Source: Paramecium sonneborni (lineage: Eukaryota; Ciliophora; Oligohymenophorea; Peniculida; Parameciidae). From it: 64,000 nt of DNA. Position 1 is the first letter of the stretch. Every line of letters starts with the position of its first letter. The notes beneath the pieces are model-generated. The model did no database searches and had not been told where the DNA came from. It saw only the letters and a program-made list of their open reading frames with translations. Shown one piece after another: positions 11,860 to 23,303 of the stretch. The position numbers and the translations under genes are program-made. The stretch is from contig CAJJDN010000023.1 of assembly GCA_905182985.1 (NCBI GenBank), positions 438,598 through 502,597 of the forward strand. Reading direction: 5' to 3'.

Positions 11860-12528
11860 ATGATCATGAAAAAATAATTAAAAGAATGGACTATAATTAA
11901 AAATAACTCTTTATTAAATGATTTAATTAACCAAGAAGATATATTTTAAAAAGTAAATCAAACCATTTAGTCTGAGTTTGAAAGCATTATCTAAAATACA
12001 GGTAATAATGAAATTAATAATACTTAATGTTAAGTTGATGAATAAAAGATTTTATAGATTTTTTGAATGAAACTATGAATAGTTATATTTAAATATCTTG
12101 CTAATAAAATTTTTCAACATAATTTAAAAACTACAAAAACCATAAAATTCAAAATGAAATTGGTATTGGATTATGTGATGGGAGATATCATAAAAAATAA
12201 GGGTTCTATTTTAAAATGTAATAGAGGACACTTTTTGATTTTCAGGATTGGGTTGAAATATTTGCATTAATGACACATGTTGGATTATTGTTATTTAAAT
12301 AAGCTGGAGCTATGCATCCAATTCTGTTAATTCCATGTGGAGATGCAATAATAATAAAAAATCCATTAAAATGCAATCCAAATTGTCTGAAGATAAAATA
12401 TCGCGATCATGAATACGTTTTTAATATAACTTCATAAGTATTATGAGAGGAATGGTTTCAAGAATTAAATAGATAAGTAGTTAAATTAATATAAATTACA
12501 ATTATATTTATCAATAAGGAATCTTTGA
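11860..12528 (+). CDS. PH-domain-like protein
   Basis: 204 residues with introns at 12029-12057 (29 nt) and 12438-12462 (25 nt). The N-terminal ~65 residues are helical and Asn/Gln-rich. From about residue 85 the pattern resembles a pleckstrin-homology domain: KKQGFYFKMQQRTLFDFQDW, strand-rich centre, then LKIKYRDHEYVFNITSQ as the last strands. PH domains bind phosphoinositides or proteins at membranes. The second intron is uncertain: read straight through, the DNA gives SQVL-stop-EEWFQELNRQ, which restores the conserved tryptophan helix that should close a PH domain. So either splicing removes that helix, or an in-frame TGA interrupts it. The stop is 34 bases from the opposing transporter stop. 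Confidence 0.6.
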
Positions 12529-12562
12529 GATAAAATTAATAAATTGTGTATGAAAATATAAA

Positions 12563-14026
12563 TCATTCTTTACTTGATTTAGAACTCTCTTCTTATATAT
12601 GGTAATCTTAAACTTAAGTATTATCTTTGAGACTTGGTTTGGCCATTTTACCTCCATTTTATTTATCAACAAACCACAATGCAAAATTACTAATCAGACC
12701 AACAATCGCAGTACAACCAAGAAATAATATCATATGTCTATAGGCTGCAGGAGTTTCATCAGAGATTAAATGTCCTACAATAATAGGGAAAACAGTTAAT
12801 CCAATATTTTAGACAGCATTGACTACACCAAAAGCAGTTCCTACAGCTCTTTCTGGTACACATAAAGGAACGCAAGGCCACATAACAGCAGCATATAAAG
12901 AATAATAAATTCCATTTAAAATTTATCCTATAATAGGTGCAGCAAGGCACACCTTTTATTCTTCACAAGTTAACATTATAAATAAAATGTTTACTAAAAC
13001 AAGTAAAGCACCACATAACACTAATAAATGAGTTCTTCTACCAAATTTATCAATAACATATCCAAAAATTGGAGTTAAAAGTGCAGCTGAATAATATGGA
13101 ATGCTATAAATATTGTTTGCTTAAGTTGAGCTCATATGATAACTAGAATAACATGATAAAATACATAATTTTGAACATCTCAACATTATTGTATTAAAAT
13201 AAAAAGAATGCCGAATAACATGTGAGACAACTAAGTGTAAGTAGATGAAAATCTAACTTAAATTCTTTGATATCACTTAACTTAATTTTATCTCCTTCAA
13301 TCTTTTCTTCGACTTTATCCCTTTTATCACTATATTTATCTAATAATGCAAGAAAAATAGCGTCAATCCAAGCTAAGATCAAAAGTACAAAACAAAAGAA
13401 CATTGAAGCAGATAAACTATTTCCAAACCAAATATATGTTTTTCCTAATAATATTGCTCCTAAAACTGACCCTAATCTTGCAAATGTGATATTCAAACTA
13501 GTATAATATTCTAAATTTACCCCAAAGCAAATGCTAATTCACTTCCAAAAAACCATTTACTCACTATATAAGATTAAGCAACAACACAATTTTCACCGCC
13601 TAATCCAAATACTAATCGACCTATTAACATAATTGTAAAATTGCCTGTTGCTGCTGATATATAACAAAGAACTTATTATAATAAAGATATATATCTACAT
13701 TAACCAATAATTAAGATAGCAAAAAATCCAACCATAGCAAGTCTAATTCCAATAGCATCAATAAATAATCCTCCTAGTAAAGGTAATATCACATTAGGCA
13801 TTGAGTAATAAGTATAAAGTAGATTCACATCAGATTAATCTTTATTTTCAAAGCTGCTCTTAATCTCTTCTGCTAACACAGATGGATAATCTGTGCTAAA
13901 GTAACTTCCAAATTAAAAAAAACATGCTAAAAACAATGCTAACCATCTAACATTAGTCCGATGCCATGATTTTTATTTATTTGTAATCAACTCTTATGTT
14001 TGATCCTTTTTTTCAGATTCATTCAT
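12563..14026 (-). CDS. major facilitator superfamily transporter, MFSD1-like
   Basis: 472 residues, two introns (13498-13520, 13143-13164). A hydrophilic N-terminus (MNESEKKDQTQELI) is followed by about twelve membrane segments typical of the major facilitator superfamily. The first half resembles MFSD1: FGSYFSTDYPSVL, YYSMPNVILPLLGGLFIDAI, and GRLVFGLGGENCVVAQS with the following WFFGSELAFALGLNITFARLGS. MFSD1 of animals is a lysosomal transporter (reported dipeptide exporter), so an endomembrane location is likely here; the substrate cannot be read from the sequence. A charged cytoplasmic loop (KYSDKRDKVEEKIEGDKIKL) separates the two halves, as usual. The stretch around 12.76-12.95 kb is transmembrane sequence, not a separate gene. 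Confidence 0.88.
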
Positions 14027-14315
14027 TTGTAGAAAATTATTATAGATTTTAATAAGTGGACATTATGACGATTATATAATTATTTCAATATTTTATAAAC
14101 ATCATATTCTTATTATTGCGTGAAGTTATGATTCAACATCAATCATTATCAATTTAATGATGTAAGTAAATTCATAACTTAGAATTTAACCAAATTCAAT
14201 ATCAAATATATTATAAAAAAATTATAAACTAATTCATTTGGCATAATATATACAAAAATAAGTTTATTAATAAATTTCATTAATTATTTATCTGTTAAAC
14301 ATAAATTATACAACA

Positions 14316-15524
14316 ATGAAAGATACTACCAGACGCATATTTGAAAAAGAGAACCAGGCTGAAGTTTCTAATAATATAGACAAAAGAACCAATTAAAAAT
14401 CATTTACATAATTGGTTTCATTGAGTTTGCTAAATAGATAACCAAGTAAGATAATTTCTTATTTTTTTACAGAAATTGAATTTAAAAGCATAGATATCAA
14501 ATAATAACCTCAACCATAAAATTATTTAACACAAAGAAACCCTAATGTATCAAGTCTCCATTATCGTCCAGAAGTAAAGTAAAAAACAACAGTTTCTACA
14601 ACAGAATAGATTGTAATATATTATATATTTAAGTTTAGTACTCACCAATCACTGTAAGATAGACTACTTCTATTAGTTAATGCAATCACGAATATTAAAT
14701 TAAGGAATAGAAGAATCCTTTAAATAAATTGATTAATCTTTATGGAGACAATATACTTATAAATTATTAGGCTTATGATTCTGTTTAAAAGTTTGAGTTT
14801 TTGAAAAAGCATTCAATAAGCAGTAATTTAAGAGCTAAAATGGTTGATTGGATGGTTGAAGTCTTAACCTCATACAAATGTAAAGATCAAACGTTTTTTA
14901 TGGCTGTGAGATTGATGGATACATTTTTACATTAAACAACAAAATAACATGTTCCTCAAGATTTACATCTAATTGGTGTTACATGTATGTTCATAGCTAG
15001 TAAGTTTGAAGAAATTTATCCAGTAAAATTATAAATAGTTCATGAAAAAATAGCACATAAAAAATTATCTAAAGATGAAATAAGGGAAAAAGAAAGTTAA
15101 ATTGCATAAGCTTTAGATTTTAAATTAGTGGGAACAACAATCTCAGAAATTGTCTCAATGGCGTTATAATTAATCAATCAACATTAAAAAATGCACCAAC
15201 TTGTCATATATTTAGCTAAAATAGTTTTATATGATTATGAACTAATTAGTTAATATAATTATTCATCATTATCAGCTGCATGTATAATTGTTGGTTGCAA
15301 TCTATTAAGCCAAGAATCAAGTGATGAAATTGTAAATATCTATTTACTATTATTAGATTCCATAAATTTTATCAGTACTAAATGTTGATAAGGATGAAAC
15401 AATAGAATTATCAAATAAAATATTAAATTTAGCCAAAAATTTTGATAAGCTATTTCCTAATCTGGAAAACTTAAAGAAGTTCAACAAAAATTCAACGTTA
15501 GACATAATCAAACTATAAAAATGA
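14316..15524 (+). CDS. A/B-type (mitotic) cyclin
   Basis: 376 residues with introns at 14446-14472, 14613-14638 and 15332-15356. A Gln/Asn/Ser-rich N-terminal region of ~120 residues precedes the cyclin N domain, which starts near residue 157 with RAKMVDWMVEVLTSYK and contains MDTFLHQTT and IASKFEEIYPVKL. The cyclin C domain follows (TTISEIVSMALQLINQ...YLAKIVLYDYELI). Cyclins of this type activate cyclin-dependent kinases. I see no clear destruction box in the N-terminus. It is divergent from the transporter gene, with 289 bases between start codons, and tail-to-tail with the RBM39-like gene (39 bases). Confidence 0.93.
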
Positions 15525-15563
15525 ACTTTTTACTTTGTATGTTTATTATTATATATTACTATA

Positions 15564-17275
15564 TCATTTGATGATGCTCATGAATTGACTTTCTGTAATG
15601 AAATAACTTTAAACAACTTTATTTCCGAATTTTCTGTTGTTCATTAAAACATTAACTTATTTAGCAGCTTCCCATTATTTAAATACAATAATAACATTAC
15701 CTTCATTTTTTTTATCAACCCAAACCATTTCAACATCTCCATACTTTTTGCATTCATCTATAAAATAAAAAGAAAATAAAAACTTTCTACTTCTTCTTTT
15801 AATTCTACTATGGCAGCTTAATTAGAGATTTCTAATTCAGTCCACATGTTAGTTAACACAATAACTTTGGTAATACATGGACAAGCAGGGGGATTATGTT
15901 TAAGAGGCATCCAACCAGAAATACAACCTAAAGATGGATTTGGAGATTGAATAATGTTTAAAATTCTTTATACAGTTAAACCTAATTATGTCATTAAAGG
16001 AGGTAGATTGATCTATAAAGAATATAAATTTAATTACATTATCAATTAAATTGTCATCCATCAATTTTTTCATCAGTGTGATTCTCATAACAGGGTTCTA
16101 TACTAAATCATCATCTAGTTATAAATCCATATAATTATTTGCACCAGAAACTAATTAAACTTTAATAGGTTTGCCATTTAATAAAAATGGTTAGTTATTA
16201 ATGACTTCGATCATATTTCTAGCTGATTCTGCCTTTTCATATGTAACGTAAAGAACTCCAGTCATTCTTCCTTATTCATCCTTTGGAATTTCAACAGTAT
16301 CTATTGTACCAAAAGGAACAAAGGCTTCTCTGATATCTTCTTCACTAATTCTTTAAAGTTATTCAGCCATTCCTGTAACTTGAACTCTTGCAGGACCATT
16401 CATGTTTTATAAGTCTTAGATTGATTAAAGTTTATTTTGTTTGATTTACATATTCTTTTAATCTCTAGCAGCTCTATTTTTTTCAGCTTAACTTAATTGT
16501 ATTTTAACTGGAATTGTACCAACCTATTGCCCATCCATAATAAATAATCTATCATTTAAGGCCAAAGCCATAGGAATGGATTCCTCTTAATAAAATTCAA
16601 CATAAGCAACTCCTCTAGATCTACCTGATTTCTAATCTCTTATAATCCTAATATCTCTAATCTTACCACAATTGAACTATATAAAAACTAAATGATATAT
16701 AATATACAGTTTAGAAAAATTGATATATATGCTTTTCTTTTGCCTTTAATGGTAAACAATACATTAAAACAGTAAGATCTTATCTATGAGCTTCTTCTAA
16801 TTCTCTTTCTACCTCTACAATCTTCCTTTCCAATTCTCGAATTTCTGCTTCCATAATTTCAATTTTCCTTTATTTTGCAATTTCCCTTTTCTTTTAAATA
16901 TCATTAGTCATTAATAGTTATGTTGTTATGGCTTATTGTTGTAATTCTTTATCCTTTTCTTTTTCTCTATCTCTTTTACCCTTTTTTTTCTTAGAAGATT
17001 TTGATGCTGATCTTGATCTTCTACCTCAATGAATAATAATTTAATTACTTTTTCTTATCTTTTTTTTCATCCTTCTTCTTTTTTTTTCTTTCTGCACTCT
17101 TATCCTTTTCTCTCTCTTTATCTCTTTCTTTATGACTCTCTTTATTATGTTTGTCTTTATTTTTTTCATGTCCACGATCCTTTTCTTTATCATTCATCCT
17201 TGTATCATGCTTTTAACTTTAATGATGCTCTTATTGAATGTATCTCTAGAATTGCTCAAAATCTAAATCATCCAT
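15564..17275 (-). CDS. RBM39: RBM39/CAPER-like splicing factor
   Basis: 533 residues, almost exactly the length of RBM39, with four introns (17021-17048, 16677-16707, 16013-16037, 15758-15783). Order: acidic start (MDDLDFEQF), Lys/Glu/Arg/Asp-rich stretch with a short RS element (RRSRSASKSS region), coiled linker, RRM1 (RNP-like RSRGVAYVEF near 205, CGKIRDIRIIRD before it), RRM2 (RVQVTGMAEQL, GVLYVTYEKAE near 325), and a C-terminal U2AF-homology-type RRM (ECKKYGDVEMVWVDKKNEGN, VIIVFKQWEAA). Such proteins act in the nucleus in 3' splice-site recognition. The start codon lies only 17 bases from the start codon of the divergent protease gene. Confidence 0.93.
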
Positions 17276-17292
17276 TTTATATTAATTAAATA

Positions 17293-18882
17293 ATGAGACC
17301 AAATATGTTTAATAATAATATTCAAAGACCTCCAAGTACTACAAAAGATAAAATGCCATCATAAGGATTATCCAATTATCCACTATTACTTAATAAGGCT
17401 TAATCAACACCATCTCAAGATATCAAATCTAATTATATTTACTCCTCTAACACAACATTCGCTCCTAATACCTAATCATAATAAGTAACTTATCATTTCT
17501 CATATCATTAGTCTAGATTTATTGAATAAAATACTTAAAAATAAAATCCATCTTAATTCAACTAATAACTATCATAGCAGTCTTTGGCAATATCTCAATA
17601 GAATACTTAAAAGACTGTTACAACTAATTACTCTATGTCATAATCTTAACCAGAATAATATTAATATAAATCAATGCAAAATGTCAGCAAAGGCATATGT
17701 GGTTTGAGAAATATTGGTAATACATGTTTCATGTAATTGTATTTCATAACATTTCAGGAATTCAGTTTTACAATGTCTACTCAATATTCCGGCTTTTAAT
17801 GAGCATTTTTTAAATGGTGATTACTTAAAAGACTTAAATTCTAAAAACAGTTCTGTTCCTAATGAATATAGCAAATTAGTAGCCACAATAAGAAATACTC
17901 CCAATTTTCAATCTATTGCTCCATATGGAATTAAATCAGCTGTAGGTATTATTCTTTGTTTTATTTTAATAGAGAATGTTATGCCTTGTTTTAGAGGTTA
18001 TGCTTAATAAGATGCCTAAGAGTTTTTAGTAGCTCTTCTTGATGGTCTTAGTTTAGGTTTAAATAGAGTCAAAAACAAATCATCATATAAAGAAATGAAT
18101 GATAATCTTAATGGAAGAACATTATAAGATTTAGTAATATTTTGTAACATATTTTTAGAGTAAAGAATGGTGGGATTACTCAAAAAGTAGAGAAAATAGT
18201 TTAGTTTTAGATTATTTTTAAGGACAACTTTTACATACAATTAAATGCTCTATTTGTGGAAGCAGTTCATATGCATTTGATACATTCTAAGATACATCTT
18301 TAGCAATTGCAAGGGCATTTAAAATATTAGAAGATATGAATTTAGAGAGATTATTAGATAAATATGTAATTGAAGAAGCAATAGATGATTATTATTGCTC
18401 AAAATGGTATTTAATTTATCGTTATTGTATGTTGAAGCAAAAAACATTAAAAAGTAAAACGCAAATTTACAATATGGAGATTACCACATATATTGATGTT
18501 TCATATAAAAAGATTTGAGTTTAGAAGATTTTCTAGTGATAAATTAAATCATAGAGTAATATTCCCATTAGAATTAGATATGAGAGAATTCGTTAAAGAT
18601 TCACGTAAGATATTCTTAATTTTAGTTGATTAGTCTGTAAAAAACTGTTAATATTTTTTATGTGGAATAGTAAATCATAGTGGAACTTTATATGGAGGAC
18701 ATTATACAGCGTAATTATTATTGATATATAAATAAAGTGACAGCAAGAATCCATTTAATCAAAAATGGTATAGATATAACGATTCTGATGTTAGAGAGAT
18801 TGATATAAAGCAATAAAGATATGATACAGATGGCAGTAGCAGTCCATATATATTGTTTTATGCAAGAAAATCATTATATTGA
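17293..18882 (+). CDS. ubiquitin-specific protease (peptidase C19)
   Basis: 477 residues, six introns (17733-17757, 17946-17972, 18134-18158, 18407-18437, 18605-18625, 18711-18737). After an unstructured Asn/Ser/Gln-rich N-terminus of ~135 residues the catalytic domain begins GLRNIGNTCFMNSVLQCL, with the nucleophile Cys145; GYAQQDAQEFL follows, then the zinc knuckle CSICG...CSKCK, and the histidine box SGTLYGGHYTA with His427, and RYNDSDV. All catalytic elements are present, so an active deubiquitinase is expected. Three of the glutamines in QQDAQEF are TAA codons, direct evidence for the code. The C-terminus SPYILFYARKSLY is the usual end of the domain; there are no extra domains. ATG 17293 is the first in frame; later in-frame ATGs would shorten only the disordered part. 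Confidence 0.95.
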
Positions 18883-19038
18883 TTAATAACATTGTAATAC
18901 ATTTTTTGGTAATTTTATGTCACAGTTATGATAAAAACCATCTAATCCATTAATTTAATTGTTTTTAATTTTACATCTCTTATAATTTTGGTTGAAGTTA
19001 TTAATATTAAAATGTGTTGTGTATTCTTAATATAATAA

Positions 19039-19743
19039 TCAAGCATTCATTTATCTGCATTCAACAAGATGAGCAATATTTAATTTTGTATGATTTTTGC
19101 ATGAAAACCATTAGCAATCAGGATTGAGATAACCTCATTAATGAATAATCTGAATCGATAGAGAAACTCAAGACTCCAATTTTTTTATCTTCTAATTCAT
19201 AAAAGTTAATTTAATCTCCAGAAAACTATTCAAGTTCCTTTTCTTTCAAATCAAATTTAGATGGTAAAAAGCGCTTTGAGATCTGAGATTAATCTAAAAG
19301 GTTCTTCAAACTAAAAGCCTTCAATTCCCCAACTTAATCCCAAAAGAATAGATATTATATCACCATAACCAGCCAAAATATATAATAAATTATAACTATC
19401 ATAGACTGATTAAATATTCGACTGCAAATCTTTATTATTTCATTTCTACTGCCATCATTTTAGAATCAATTTCTAAACCTCTTTATATTGCACATAAAAT
19501 ATTAATATTAATGTCTTTCAATTCATCTAGATTTTCTTTTAAGAATTGTGCTGATTTTAAAAAAGATCTCTTTATAAATTTATTGCCAGCTTAAATTTCT
19601 GGTAATTTAGTTAATGAGAATAATATCTCTGGATTAATTATACTAGCTAAATTATTATAATATGAATTATTAATATTTATTTTTCCTTTAAATTAAGTAA
19701 TTTTTACACCATTTAGATTTGATATTTCTTCAACACATTTCAT
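19039..19743 (-). pseudogene. unrecognised gene with two apparent frameshifts
   Basis: ATG 19741-19743 opens MKCVEEISNLNGVKITQFKG; a 28-nt intron (19422-19449) joins it to SNIQSVYDSYNLLYILAGYGDI and SWGIEGFQFEEPFRLISDLKAL. Just after, at a run of five A on the plus strand (19266-19270), the coding frame moves by one base and continues as PSKFDLKEKELEQFSGDQ through GVLSFSIDSDYSLM. Near 19133-19137 it moves again and ends with NPDCQWFSCKNHTKLNIAHL and a TGA at 19039-19041. No GT...AG pair can explain either shift at normal intron length. The coding quality of each piece is good, so this is either a young pseudogene or has base-call errors. Family not recognised. Confidence 0.55.
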
Positions 19744-20080
19744 AAATCAATTGAAATATATATAAAGTTTTACGTTCTTGATTTATGTATTATCTAAAAT
19801 TTATGTATTTTTCTTATTAAAGTTTATTCTATGTATTTTCCAAATGAAAAAATTCACCTGCACTATTAAACAAGTATCTAAATTCAGTTATGTTAATTGG
19901 TTAGGGTTAAATAATAATATGCACCTAATCTGGTAGTATAAATAAACAGTGGAGATTTTTTTGTTTAATATTATAAATTCTTTTAAGTGATTCATGATTA
20001 TTTTCATAAATAAAATCTGATATTAGATAAGAAAAAAGAAAAAATATAATATCAAATAAAATTGCATAACCTTATTTATC
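19744..20080. other. divergent spacer
   Basis: 337 AT-rich bases between the frameshifted gene on the minus strand and the ATP-grasp gene on the plus strand. No coding frame or recognisable site was seen. Confidence 0.5.
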
Positions 20081-21077
20081 ATGTCAGACGAATAATTAAC
20101 TATTCTTTATATGATCAATCCAGACCCAATATTTTACGGTAAGATGGATCAACTTATCATTGAAACATTTTAAAGATTAAAAGTCAATGTGATCACCACA
20201 GAACTTGAAGAATTAAGTTTTATTGTAGGGAATGTAAATATAAATTAATATCTCTATATAGGAAATCACATTCTTTAGAAAAGGAGAATAAATACAATTT
20301 GATGCATTTTTAGGATATGGATATATGGCACCAAAACATTATCAAGATTACATGTATTTCAATTTTGCTGTTTATTCAGCCGGGAAAATAACCCTTCATA
20401 ATCCTACAACAGAAGGAATACTTTAAAATAAATTACTTCAATATGTTAAATTTAGTTAGAATCAAATTCCAATACCTAGATGTGGAGCCTCTTTCTCTGT
20501 TAATACTTTCAAATAAAATCTTAGAAGATTTAATAATAAAACAATCATGAAAGAAGTTGTAGGTTATGAAGGTACTGGAGTTAAACTTTCAGTAAGTCAC
20601 AACTAAAGTACAGAACTTTTTTGTAAGTCAATATGGAATGGAGAGTAAGCCATTATTTAAGATTTCATTGATGATACAGTTGGAAGATCAATTAGAGTTC
20701 TTGTGATTGGTGGTAAAGCTGTTTCTGTCACGGAATTTTAGGATAATGTGGTAATATTATTATTTTTATTCTAGGATTTCAAGTCTAATGGATATAGTGA
20801 TGACTTTAAAATTGAATCAATGATGGATTCAGATTAAAAAAATGAATATTTTAAAATTGCAGAAAAGGCTTGTGCTGCTATAGATTCTCATTTAACTATA
20901 GGAGGTGTTGACATTTTAGATTCTAGAAAGAATGGACTTGTTGTTCTAGAAATCAATAGTTGGCCTGAAATTACATTCTCATAAGATGTTACAGGTCTTC
21001 CACTCTTTGATTAATTTGCTCAAGAATTTATTGAAAAAATTATTACCAAGAATAGGGAAAGATCAAACTCAACTTGA
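20081..21077 (+). CDS. RimK-like ATP-grasp ligase
   Basis: 314 residues, introns at 20234-20261 (28 nt) and 20751-20774 (24 nt; starting three bases earlier is also in frame). The sequence follows the ATP-grasp layout of the RimK/LysX group: a hydrophobic N-terminal strand (LTILYMINPDPIFYG), IPIPRCGASFS before the central domain, the nucleotide-binding KEVVGYEGTGVKLS, GRSIRVLVIGGKAVS, and the metal-binding end GGVDILDSRKNGLVVLEINS. Enzymes of this family join an amino acid, often glutamate, to a carboxyl group using ATP; the acceptor cannot be predicted here. It is not a tubulin-tyrosine-ligase-like protein. Alone in its neighbourhood, with no related pathway genes nearby. Confidence 0.85.
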
Positions 21078-21447
21078 TTTAATATAATGTAGTTTTATAT
21101 ATGTTTGCAAACTTCTTTGTAATAAGTTTTGATTAAACTTACATTTAAATGAATATTCTGATTTCCTAAAAAAATAAATTTAATTAATTCTTAATATATA
21201 TATATTTTGTAGAAAGATTATAATATTATAAAAATTCTATGATTCATTAAGTTAATAAACTATATTGCCAAATATTCATGTAAATCGTTATAGAGATTAT
21301 ATTTAACTTCGAAATTCATAATAATCTTTATCAAAAAATCAATCTTGAATCTATTTAGTTTACATTTTGTGATACTGATGATTCTTCTTCATTATAACAT
21401 TATGTTATATTGTAATTCAAGAGTTCATTAAGATTTAAAAAAAAAAA
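21078..21447. other. gene-less spacer
   Basis: About 370 bases of very AT-rich DNA with no supportable frame, ending in a run of A just before the small fragment at 21448. Confidence 0.5.
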
Positions 21448-21631
21448 ATGAGTTAGAGTGCTATGAGTATTATTTTTTTCACTTTGATAAATTATTCTTA
21501 TCTATTTGAACCCACTTGAAGTAACTCACTTAGCTAGAACTCAATATGATATTGATGAATAAGCATAATAATTTGATACAAATAACAAAATTAGATTATG
21601 GGATAAAAAAAGAGAACAAAATTTTAAATGA
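21448..21631 (+). pseudogene. small gene or fragment with a one-base shift
   Basis: ATG 21448 opens MSQSAMSIIFFTLINYSYLF, a short hydrophobic peptide that stops after 23 codons. One base out of frame, from about 21510, a second stretch reads LEVTHLARTQYDIDEQAQQF and RLWDKKREQNFK to TGA 21629-21631. Together they would make a ~60-residue protein with one membrane segment and a charged tail. No splice site connects them. Not recognised; could be a broken small gene. Confidence 0.3.
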
Positions 21632-21920
21632 AAAAATGCAAATATATTTTAATAAATAAGCTGATATTATTTTAATTGAAATACTAAATTTTATTTGATT
21701 ATAATAATAATATTTATATAAGGACCAACTAACTTTTATAAATGTTTTATTAGCAGAATATTAATTTTAGATTTGCTCAAATTAAACTAAACATAAAAGC
21801 ATATATTTAAATCTTTTTTTTATTTTTATTCTAGTAATATTTAATCTCATAAAACCTACATGTTTTATATTTCGCCAATTTTTATTAAATATTATTTATA
21901 TAGTCGTTAAAATAACAACG

Positions 21921-23216
21921 ATGAAATCTGTGAATATTTTGAAAATGCTTGAAGCTAATAAAGAAAATAGAAACTTTTAACTTGTTTAAAATAGGTAAAC
22001 AAGAGTTTAATCTACTCTCTATTTAAAAGATGAGTTATCTCAACAAAATATAAAACCAAGAGTAATAAGAGTTTCAAAATGGAATAAGTAATAAAATATA
22101 AGAGAAAATGGAAAAAAAGAAGATCAAAGACACATTAGTTATGAAATGCCCAGATAAAAAACCGACTAATATTAGCATATATAAAGAACTTTAAAAAATA
22201 GAAGTTTAACCAACATTTAGATTTCTATCTTAAATTAAGCCCAGAATAGTAACAATAATAATGCTTCAATATCATTACCAAATAGCAATAAATGTAAGGG
22301 TTATTATTTTATTTGTAGATCTAGTTACAAAAGGAATAGATAAATTTTCATCAACAGAAAATTATGGTAATCCTTAATTAGTTAAAATTTACAAGCAAGA
22401 TATTTATAATTATCTTGAAGAACTGAATCAAAAGTAATAATAATAATAATAAAATGCTATCTCTTATAATGCATTTTATTAATAAAGTTAAATAAGTCTA
22501 AAAATGAGAAATGTTCTTATTAATTGGCTATTTGAGGTTCATCATAAATTAAAATTACAATTAGAGACATTATTATTGACTGTATGGTTAATAGACAAGT
22601 AAGTATTTACAATAATCAAGATTTATTGAAACTCAATTGATACAAAAAAATAGATTTTAATTATTTGGAATGGCATGTTTATTCATAGCATCAAAATATC
22701 AAGAAGTTTATGGTGTTCCAAAAAGTGGTCAACTATCAAAATTATGTGATGAGGTTTATAGTAAAGAAGATATATTGAAGGCTGAAGGTTAAATATTGTA
22801 AAATTTAAATTTTAATTTATCTTTTATATCACCACTTTAAATATTTGCACATATTGCAGAAGTTGATGATTAAATTAGGTTGTTTATATAAATTTAATTA
22901 GTTGATATCTGATATAATTGGCTTCATTTAGTTATGGATTTGCTCATGGAGACCCATTTTAAATTGTGGCCACTATTTTAAATATTGTTGGAAAAATCTC
23001 GAACAAAAAGATTGATTCCTCAATGTTAAAGGTAACATCATTAACTCAATATTTTAGATTGATTCTAATGAAGTTAACAAATTAACCAATGAGTTAATTT
23101 AAATATGGTTTATGGATGAAGTTAATTAACCTTTTCCATCCCTTATCAAAAAGTATTAGCTATCTCATTATAATCATGCTTCAACAATTAATTTTAGTTT
23201 AGATCTATTTTTGTGA
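21921..23216 (+). CDS. second cyclin, interrupted by an apparent one-base deletion
   Basis: Introns at 22294-22318, 22599-22620 and 23032-23057. The N-terminus is basic and Asn/Gln/Ser-rich; the cyclin N domain reads LKMRNVLINWLFEVHHKLKL, LLTVWLIDKFIETQ, FGMACLFIASKYQEVYGV. The C domain begins SPLQIFAHIAEVDDQI and should continue with LVDYLIQLASFSYGFAHGD, but near 22903-22907 one base appears to be missing, so the frame changes between LVD and YLIQL. Splicing a 23-nt candidate at 22879-22901 instead leaves TGA at 22903-22905. Coding resumes to TGA 23214-23216. Either a recent loss of function or a sequence error; about 407 residues if intact. It resembles, but is not a close copy of, the cyclin at 14.3 kb. 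Confidence 0.7.
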
Positions 23217-23303
23217 TTTGAAAATAATAAGTTATAGTTACTAAAATTCACTATTAATTAAACACTAAAAATTATAATATTAATATATATTAAATCTCTA
23301 TTA

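Noticed and set aside
12759..13506. Small separate frames
   Set aside because: All lie within the MFSD1-like transporter, whose spliced frame explains them.
19265..19310. 40-nt intron to rescue the frameshifted gene at 19 kb
   Set aside because: It would restore frame but remove a good coding stretch (WGIEGFQFEEPF) and is far longer than the other introns.
19898..19925. TTAGGGTT-like telomeric string
   Set aside because: It is a single occurrence; Paramecium telomeres are repeated G3T3/G4T2 units, not seen here.
22879..22931. 53-nt intron in the second cyclin
   Set aside because: It keeps frame but is about twice the length of every other intron in the window and would delete conserved cyclin helix residues.
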